Assembly: GCF_002953195.1 (NCBI RefSeq)
Contig: NZ_CP026377.1
Coordinates: 620,001-684,000 of the forward strand
Length of the DNA stretch: 64,000 nt
Source: Mixta gaviniae
Lineage (GTDB): Bacteria; Pseudomonadota; Gammaproteobacteria; Enterobacterales; Enterobacteriaceae
Direction of reading: 5' to 3'
Below are positions 57,154 to 64,000 of the stretch, piece after piece. Numbering within the stretch: position 1 is the stretch's first letter; the number at the start of each line of letters is the position of its first letter. Under the pieces are notes generated by a model. That model ran no database searches and was not told where the DNA came from. It was given only the letters and a program-made list of their open reading frames with translations. A program made the translations under genes and the position numbers.

Positions 57154-60100
57154 ATGCTAAAGAAAAGCAGAAGGTTGACTGTGGCTCAACGCGCCTTATC
57201 GCCTGAGTCAGAAGGACGGCGCGCGCGCTTAAGCGTGCTGGCGGTAGCGGTATGCCTGGGGTCGATCGGCCAGGCGGCGGCGGCCGGTTATATCGAGCAG
57301 GGCACGGCGGGCAATCCGGCCAGCTGGCGCAGCAGCGAGTTCAACGCCGAATGGGGGCTGGGGGCAATCCATGCCGATGCCGCCTACGCCGCTGGCTACA
57401 GCGGCAAAGGGGTCAAGCTGGGGATCTTCGATCAGCCGGTCTACGCTAAACATCCCGAATTCTCCGGCGCCAGTAAGGTGATCAACCTGGTGACCAAAGG
57501 GATCCGCGCCTATACCGATCCCTATATTCCGGTTAAGGCGGGCGATCGTTTTGAATATAACGGCACGCCGAGCGTCGATTCCGACGGCGAGCTGGGCTCG
57601 CACGGTACCCACGTCGGCGGCATCGCGGCGGGCAGCCGCGACGGCCATGAAATGCATGGCGTCGCCTGGGGCGCACAGATCGTCAGTGCGGAAAACGGCG
57701 ATCCCGGCCCGGAAGATGGCATCATCCTCGGCAACGACGGCGCGGTGTATAAGGCGGGCTGGGATGCGTTGCGTGAAAGCGGCGTGCGCATTATCAACAA
57801 CAGCTGGGGCATCGGCATCACCGACAAATTTGCCGAAGGCGGCAGCAACCCTGCTTATCCGCATTTCACCGTCAATGATGCCCAGAAACAGTTTGACCAG
57901 ATTAAGCAGATCCTCGGCACCGTGCCGGGGGCGCCTATCAGGGCGCGATTGATGCGGCGCGCAGCGGCATCGTTACCATCTTCGCCGCCGGTAACGACGA
58001 CAACCTCAATAACCCGGACGCCATCGCAGGGCTGGCTTACTTTGTGCCCGATATCGTGCCGAACTGGCTCTCTGTCGCCAGCCTGCAGCAGAACGCCGCT
58101 TCCGCTGACGGCACGCCGTATACCATCAGTACCTTCTCCTCCCGCTGCGGCTACACCGCCAGCTTCTGCGTCTCGGCGCCCGGTTCGCGCGTCTACAGCT
58201 CGGTAATTGAAGGCACCAGCGCCGATAATCTCACCACCGGCTACGCCAAATATAGCGGCACCTCAATGGCGGCGCCGCACGTAGCGGGCAGCGTCGCGGT
58301 GCTGATGGAGCGCTTCCCCTATATGACCGGCGCGCAGGTGGCGCAGGTGCTGAAAACCACCGCCACCGATATGGGCGATCCGGGCATCGATGCGCTGTAT
58401 GGCTGGGGGATGATCAATCTGAGCAAAGCGATCGACGGCCCGGGCATGCTCTATACCGTCGAGGATATTCCTGAAGCGCTGCGCGTGCCGGATCCGCAAG
58501 GTGTCGCCTACGGCCCGACGCAGTTCGTCGCCAATATTCCCGGCATTGGCGCTGAGCTAGATAAAGAGACCCCCTATGCGCGCCTCTGCAATCAGGTGCA
58601 GTGTGGCTTCGATATCTGGTCGAATGATATCTCCGGTCACGGCGGCCTGACCAAAGAGGGCACGGGCGCGCTCTGGCTGACCGGCAACAACAGCTACAGC
58701 GGCCCGACGCTTATTAACGCCGGTCTGCTGTCGGTAAACGGCTCGCTCGCCTCGGATGTTACAGTTCAGCGACAGGGCGTGCTGGGCGGCAACGGCAGCA
58801 TCGGATCGTTGCGGGTAGCGCGCGGCGGCACCGTGGCGCCGGGCAACTCGATCGGCACCCTGAATGTGGATGGCGACGTTACCTTTGAGGAAGGCTCGCG
58901 CTACGCGGTAGAAGTGGCGCCGGACGGCCGCAGCGACCGCATCGCCAGCAGCCGCGCTATCACCATCAATGGCGGCGAAGTGGCCGTATCGCTGGAAAAC
59001 AGCGCTAATCTGCTGAGCCAGAGCGAAGCGCAAAGCCTTGCCGGGCGTCAGTACAACATCCTGACGGCGGCGCAGGGCATCAACGGCGCGTTTACCGGCG
59101 CGCTGCCGGCTTATGCTTTCCTGGGTACCACGCTGGGCTACCAGGCAAACCAGCTCTCGCTGACGGTCGGGCGCAACGACGCCACCTTCGCCAGCGTGGC
59201 GGCCTCTGATAACGAGCGCGCGGTTGCGACGGCGGCGGAAGCGCTGGGTGCCGGCAATCCGGTGTATGAAAGCCTGCTGCTCAGCGGGTCGGCAGGCGAG
59301 GCGCGTCAGGCGTTCCGTCAGCTCTCCGGCCAGGTGCATGCGGATATCGCCTCGGCGCAGGTTAACGACAGTCGCTATCTGCGCGATACCCTTAACGATC
59401 GTCTGCGTCAGGCGGAAGGGCTGGGCGGTGTCAGCGATATCCGGGCAGATGAGGGCGGTGCCTGGGCGAAACTGTTGGGCGCGTGGGATCACGCTTCCGG
59501 CGATGCCAGCGCCACGGGTTATCAGGCCTCGACCTACGGCGTGCTGCTGGGGCTTGACTCCGCCTGGGCGGACGACTGGCGCATGGGCGTCGCGACCGGC
59601 TACACCCGTACCTCGCTGGATGGTGGCTACGGTTCGGATGCCGACAGCGACAACTATCACCTTGGCGTCTATGGCGGCAAAGAGTACGGAGCGCTGGCGC
59701 TGCGCGCCGGGGCCGGCTACACCTGGCACCGTTTCGATACCTCGCGCTCCGTGGCCTACGGCAGCCAGTCCGACCGCGCCAGCGCGCAGTACAGCGCGCG
59801 CACCGAGCAGTTCTTCGCCGAAGCGGGCTACCGTATCCCGGCCGGGCCGGTCAGTCTGGAGCCGTTCGCTAACCTCTCTTACGTGAACTTCCAGAACAAC
59901 CGCATCGCGGAGCAGGGCGGCGCGGCGGCGCTGCACGGTGACAAGCAGCACACCGACGCCACGCTCTCCACCCTCGGCCTGCGCGGCGACGTCGAATGGA
60001 ACGTCACGCGCGATACGGCGGTGGCGCTGCGCGGCGAACTGGGCTGGCAGCATCAGTATGGCGATCTCGATCGCGGCGTCGGGCTGAAGTTTAACGGCAG

Positions 60101-60275
60101 CGACACGCCATTTGTGGTGAACAGCGTCTCCGCCTCGCGCGACGGCGCGGTGGTGAAAGCCAGCGCCGAAGTGGCGCTCAACAGCAACGCTCACCTGTCA
60201 CTGGGCTACAGCGGCCTGCTTTCCGATAACTATCAGGACAACAGCGTCAACGCCGGCTTCAGCTGGAACTTCTGA
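57154..60275 (+). pseudogene. Subtilisin-type (S8) autotransporter serine protease, frameshifted
   Basis: An extended signal peptide (MLKKSRRLTVAQRALSPESE ... GQAAAAG) is followed by an S8 domain with Asp in KLGIFDQPV, His in GSHGTHVGGIAAG and Ser in YSGTSMAAPHVAG. A passenger with GALWLTGNNSYSGPT and a beta-barrel translocator ending SVNAGFSWNF complete the protein. The frame breaks at a G5 run (57927-57931): adding one G restores PGGAYQGAIDAARSGIVTIF. As written, the product stops at 58206 before the catalytic serine. This may be a real mutation, slipped-strand variation or a sequencing error. The start could be 57142 instead. Confidence 0.85.
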
Positions 60276-60288
60276 AGCCAGTCAGCAG

Positions 60289-60316
60289 CGGGGCCGGCAA
60301 CGGCCCCGTTTTTTTA
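60289..60316 (+). terminator. Terminator of autotransporter gene
   Basis: GGGGCCG and CGGCCCC form a 7-bp stem with a GCAA loop, followed by a run of T residues. Confidence 0.9.
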
Positions 60317-60447
60317 TGCCTTCTTCTGCGCCGCTTTTTATTCCGCGCGCAGACACGGGGCATTGGTGCGCTGAAGCCAGCGGAACGTATGAAGGATGCC
60401 ATTCCACGCGCAGAGGCGGGGCATTTGTGCCGCCGTGAAAGAGGCGC

Positions 60448-60463
60448 TGTGATAGCGATCATA
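60448..60463. promoter_or_regulatory. CRP site candidate upstream of GPH/GH3 operon
   Basis: TGTGATAGCGATCATA matches the TGTGA-N6-TCACA consensus except for one base in the right half, 235 bp upstream of the symporter start. The rest of the gap 60317-60697 shows no gene. Confidence 0.35.
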
Positions 60464-60697
60464 TTTAAAAAAAAGGTAAAGAAGTTATCGTTTTTCATCA
60501 TTGACAATAAGGCGCCCGGCGGATCGGAAATATCTTTTCTGCGCCGCGTAATTCGCCTCGTGTCACATTTACGTAAAAACATAAAACGGCAAATAAATTT
60601 AGCAATTGTTATTCCCTCTGCCTTTTACAACATTAACAGGCACGGCTGAATCAAGCCCTCCGTTAAATAACGCGCTGCGGGTAGAAGGGGAGTAATA

Positions 60698-62086
60698 ATG
60701 GCGACCTGTTCCGTATTGGGTAAAAAAGAAAAAATAGGCTATGGCCTGGGCGATATGGCCAGCGCGCTGGTCTGGCAAACGGCGACGCTGTTTCTCGCCT
60801 ATTTTTATACCGATGTCTATGGGCTGCCTGCGGCGATTATGGGCACCATGTTTCTGCTGGTGCGCGCGCTCGATGCCTTTGTCGATCCCTGTATCGGCGC
60901 GCTGGTCGATCGCACCCGCACGCGGCATGGACGCTTTCGTCCCTGGCTGCTCTGGTTCGCGGTGCCGTTCGGCGTCAGCTGCCTGATCACCTTCTACGTG
61001 CCGGATGCCGGCCCGACAGCGAAAATCATTTATGCCTGCGTCACTTACACTCTGCTGAGCCTGGTCTACTCCGCCATCAACGTACCCTACTGCGCGATGC
61101 CGGGCGCGCTGACGCTGGACCCGCGCGAGCGCCATTCGCTGCAATCCTGGCGCTTCGGGCTGTCGTTTATCGGCGGGCTGATCGTCACGGTGATCGCGCT
61201 GCCGCTGGTGAACTGGCTGGGCGATGGCAGCCCGCAGAAAGGCTATTTCTATGCCATGAGTCTGATGGGCATGCTGGGCGTGGTGCTGTTTTTCTGCTGC
61301 TTCGCGATGACGCGCGAGCGTTATTATTCCGCCGCGGAAAATAGCGGTTCAATGCTCAGCGATTTAAAAACGCTGACGCGTAACAGCCAGTGGCGCATTA
61401 TTTTCCTGTTTAATATTTTACTACTGACCGCGGTGGTCACGCGCGGATCGGCCACGCTCTATTATGTGAAATATGTGCTGCTGCGCCCGGAACTGGTTTT
61501 CGCCTTTATTGTTTCCGGCATGGCGGCGGCACTGCTGGGCGCCTTATTATCGGAGCGCCTGCTGGGAAAATTCGACCGCGTGCGCGCCTACCAGTGGACG
61601 ATTATAAGTTTTGTGCTGCTCGGCTCGGTGATTTTCTTTTTACCGCCGGGCGCGCTCTGGTGGATCTTCGGCATAAATATCGTCTTCAGCTTTATTCAGA
61701 ACCTGACGACGCCGCTGCAATGGGCGATGTTCTCCGACGTGGTGGATTATGAAGAGCAGCGCAGCGGACGGCGGCTGGACGGGCTGGTGTTCTCTACCGC
61801 GCTGTTCGCCATCAAGTTCGGCCTGGCGCTGGGCGGCGCGCTGGTCGGCTGGATCCTGGCGCTGGTGGACTATCTGCCCAACCAGCCGCAGCAGTCGGCA
61901 GGCGTGCTGACCACCATCAACGCGCTGTTCACCCTGATCCCTTCGGCGCTGTTTATCGCCATGGCGCTGCTGCTCTGCCTCTATAAGCTCAACAGCCGCA
62001 GAGTGGCGGAGATCGCCAGCCAGCTGGCGCAAAAACGTCAGCAGCGCGAGGACGCGCCCCCGCTTGTTTCCGCAATTCAGGAGTAA
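60698..62086 (+). CDS. GPH-family sugar:cation symporter
   Basis: The 462-residue protein has twelve predicted membrane helices and the GPH-family pattern: KIGYGLGDMASALVWQ, LVRALDAFVDPCIGALVDRT with RHGRFRPWLLW after helix 3, and WAMFSDVVDYEEQRSGRRLDG in the second half. It transports glycosides or pentosides with H+ or Na+ (MelB/YicJ-like). It lies 3 bp upstream of a GH3 glycosidase, so its substrate is probably a beta-linked oligosaccharide or glycoside. Confidence 0.92.
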   Translation: MATCSVLGKKEKIGYGLGDMASALVWQTATLFLAYFYTDVYGLPAAIMGTMFLLVRALDAFVDPCIGALVDRTRTRHGRFRPWLLWFAVPFGVSCLITFYVPDAGPTAKIIYACVTYTLLSLVYSAINVPYCAMPGALTLDPRERHSLQSWRFGLSFIGGLIVTVIALPLVNWLGDGSPQKGYFYAMSLMGMLGVVLFFCCFAMTRERYYSAAENSGSMLSDLKTLTRNSQWRIIFLFNILLLTAVVTRGSATLYYVKYVLLRPELVFAFIVSGMAAALLGALLSERLLGKFDRVRAYQWTIISFVLLGSVIFFLPPGALWWIFGINIVFSFIQNLTTPLQWAMFSDVVDYEEQRSGRRLDGLVFSTALFAIKFGLALGGALVGWILALVDYLPNQPQQSAGVLTTINALFTLIPSALFIAMALLLCLYKLNSRRVAEIASQLAQKRQQREDAPPLVSAIQE

Positions 62087-62089
62087 CCT

Positions 62090-64000
62090 ATGACCGCAAT
62101 TTATCAGGACCCGCAGCGCCCGGTGGCGGAACGCGTCGCCGATCTGCTGGCGCGCATGACGCCAGAAGAGAAGTTCGCCCAGATGCACGCCTTCTGGCTG
62201 ATCCTCTCCGCCGACGGCGACCATCGCGAACGCAGCGATCTTAGCGACAGCTTTTCCGGCGCCGGCCAGCTCAACGATCTGAACGCGCGGCTGCGGCGCG
62301 GCGTCGGGCAGATTACGCGGCCGCTGGGCACGCACGTGGTCGATGCGCGCGAAGGCGTCAGGGCGGCCAACCGCCTGCAGAAAACGCTGATGGAAGAGAC
62401 GCGGCTCGGTATTCCGGCGCTGTTCCATGAAGAGTGTCTGGTCGGTCTGCTGTGTAAAGAGGCCACGCTGTTTCCATCGCCGCTGAACTACGCCTCCACC
62501 TGGGATCCGGCGTTGATCGAACAGGTGGCCGCCGCCATCGGCGAAGAGGCGCGTTCGACCGGCTGCCGCCAGGGGCTGGCGCCGGTGCTGGACGTTTCGC
62601 GCGACGTACGCTGGGGGCGCACCGAAGAGACCTTTGGCGAAGATCCCTGGCTGGTCGGGTTGATGGCGACCCATTTCGTGCGCGGGCTACAGGGTGAAAA
62701 GCGTGACCTGCTGGCGACGCTGAAGCACTATGTCGGCCACTCCTTCAGCGAAGGGGGACGTAACCATGCGCCGGTGCATCTCGGCTTCTGCGAACTGAAT
62801 GACACCTTCCTGCTGCCGTTCGAGATGGCGGTGAAGCTGGCCAACGCCGGCTCCGTAATGCCCGCCTATCACGATATCGATAATCAGCCTTCGCACAGCG
62901 ATGCTTTCCTGCTCACCACGCTGCTGCGTGAGCGCTGGGGTTTCGACGGCATTATCGTCGCCGACTACGGCGGCGTCAGCCTGTTGCATCAGCACCACGG
63001 CGTGGCGCGCGACGCGACGGAATCCGCCGCGCTGGCCTTTAACGCCGGGCTGGATATCGAACTGCCGAAAGATGACTGTGCGCAGCATCTGGCGGAGGCG
63101 GTCGATCGCGGGCTGATGACGATGGAGAAAGTGGACGAAATTGTCGCCCGTCTGCTGACAGAAAAATTCCGTCTTGGACTGTTTGAACAACCTTACGCCG
63201 ATGAAAACCGCATCAGCCTGCAAAGCGCGCATGCGCGGCAGCTGGCGCGTGAAACGGCGACGCGCTCGATCACACTGCTGGAGAACAACGGTACGCTGCC
63301 GCTGAAACCGACGCAGCGCGTGGCGGTGATCGGCCCGACGGCGGACGATCCGCTGGCGCTGCTCAGCGGCTACAGCTTTCCGGTGCATCTGATCATCAGC
63401 GATATGCAGGACCAGGCGGCGCAGGTCGCCACGCCGCTGCAGGGGCTGCGCGAAGCGCTGGGCGAGGCGCAGGTCAGCTATGCGCGCGGCTGCCATATTA
63501 TTGAAAAACGCATGGCGGGCGCGCCGGTTTTCCCCGGCGACAGCGCCGGCAAGCCGATGCAGCAGTCGCCGGTTTCGCAGGATACCTCGCTGATCGCCGA
63601 GGCGGTGGCGCTGGCGCAAAACAGCGACGTGGTGGTGGCCTGCGTCGGCGACCTGGCGGGCCTGTTCCAGAGCGGCACGGTAGGCGAGGGTTCGGACACC
63701 GACAGCCTGGCGCTGCCAGGCGTGCAGCAGCAGCTGCTGGCGGCGCTGGTGGCGACCGGTAAGCCGGTAGTGGTAACGCTGACCGGCGGACGGCCCTATC
63801 ATCTCGGCGGGCTGGAGGATCGCGTGGCGGCGCTGCTGGTCGCCTGGGCGCCGGGGCAGGAGGGCGGTCACGCGTTGGCCGACGTGCTGACCGGCCGCGC
63901 TGAGCCTGCCGGCAGGCTGGTACTGTCGGTGCCGAAAAGCGCCGGCGCGATGCCCTACTACTACAACCACAAGCTGAAAAGCGGCGGCACGCCGTTCGCC
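62090..64000 (+). CDS. GH3 family glycosidase (runs off right edge)
   Basis: The frame is open from ATG 62090 (CAGGAG upstream) to the window end, 637 codons. The N-terminal barrel has ARMTPEEKFAQMHAF, PVLDVSRDVRWGRTEETFGE, and the nucleophile aspartate in GFDGIIVADYGGVSLLHQHH. The second domain has LLENNGTLPLKPTQRVAVIG and a GEGSDTDSLALPGVQQQLL stretch. It is a beta-glucosidase/beta-xylosidase-type enzyme without a signal peptide, so it acts in the cytoplasm on sugars brought in by the symporter upstream. The C-terminal fibronectin-like domain is expected beyond the edge. Confidence 0.92.
   Translation, partial: MTAIYQDPQRPVAERVADLLARMTPEEKFAQMHAFWLILSADGDHRERSDLSDSFSGAGQLNDLNARLRRGVGQITRPLGTHVVDAREGVRAANRLQKTLMEETRLGIPALFHEECLVGLLCKEATLFPSPLNYASTWDPALIEQVAAAIGEEARSTGCRQGLAPVLDVSRDVRWGRTEETFGEDPWLVGLMATHFVRGLQGEKRDLLATLKHYVGHSFSEGGRNHAPVHLGFCELNDTFLLPFEMAVKLANAGSVMPAYHDIDNQPSHSDAFLLTTLLRERWGFDGIIVADYGGVSLLHQHHGVARDATESAALAFNAGLDIELPKDDCAQHLAEAVDRGLMTMEKVDEIVARLLTEKFRLGLFEQPYADENRISLQSAHARQLARETATRSITLLENNGTLPLKPTQRVAVIGPTADDPLALLSGYSFPVHLIISDMQDQAAQVATPLQGLREALGEAQVSYARGCHIIEKRMAGAPVFPGDSAGKPMQQSPVSQDTSLIAEAVALAQNSDVVVACVGDLAGLFQSGTVGEGSDTDSLALPGVQQQLLAALVATGKPVVVTLTGGRPYHLGGLEDRVAALLVAWAPGQEGGHALADVLTGRAEPAGRLVLSVPKSAGAMPYYYNHKLKSGGTPFA

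Overview
This window looks like a chromosomal segment of a yellow-pigmented enterobacterium of the Erwiniaceae (Pantoea/Mixta type). The evidence is the GC-rich core with E. coli-like gene order (ridA-pyrIB-argF-rraB-miaE-yjgM-valS-holC-pepA-lptFG), a complete zeaxanthin-glucoside gene cluster of the Pantoea agglomerans layout (crtE-idi-crtX-crtY-crtI-crtB, with crtZ convergent), and enterobacterial families such as YtfJ, YecA, YjiN and YjjA. I cannot fix the species from sequence alone.

Region 1 (1-18.4 kb) is mostly housekeeping. It holds the end of a GH20 hexosaminidase, ridA, the aspartate transcarbamoylase genes pyrBI with a readable pyrL leader and attenuator, argF with an ARG box, rraB, miaE, a DUF1493/membrane-protein pair, yjgM, valS, holC, pepA, and the LPS-export permeases lptF and lptG. 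Two DUF2382 stress-type proteins and yjiN follow a small tandem-repeat array.

Region 2 (18.4-24.8 kb) is a four-gene chaperone-usher fimbrial operon, diverging from a small membrane-anchored winged-helix regulator, and ends with yjjA.

Region 3 (25.1-34.6 kb) is a decayed P4-like satellite integrated in tRNA-Leu(CAA) (leuX). It has direct-repeat att sites, a P4-type integrase with arm-site-like repeats, an sce7726/sce7725 (Gop/Beta-like) pair, an Ogr/Delta zinc-finger gene, an alpha replication protein without its primase half, a DGQQR/DUF262-like plus HEPN-like operon, and P4-type origin iterons. The AT-rich cargo contrasts sharply with the GC-rich core. The HEPN-like gene is split by a one-base contraction in a G6 run.

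Region 4 (34.6-43.5 kb) is accessory. It holds a frameshifted CdiI-like immunity gene, a DUF4153 membrane protein with a ParB-motif partner, a DJ-1/PfpI protein, yecA, a solo PD-(D/E)XK-like protein, an overlapping methyltransferase/HNH pair, a decayed stretch and ytfJ.

Region 5 (43.7-51 kb) is the carotenoid cluster, running from IPP isomerisation through GGPP, phytoene, lycopene and beta-carotene to zeaxanthin and its glucoside.

Region 6 (51.2-64 kb) is sugar and surface related. It has an asc-type beta-glucoside locus (ascG, ascF, ascB) in which ascF carries an in-frame TAA. The ascG-ascF gap holds four different tandem-repeat arrays. A subtilisin-type autotransporter with a G-run frameshift follows, then a GPH-family symporter next to a GH3 glycosidase that runs off the right edge. 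Several genes (ascF, the autotransporter, the HEPN-like gene, cdiI-like, the alpha remnant) are broken. Two of these breaks are single-G losses in G runs, so phase variation and sequencing error must both be considered.
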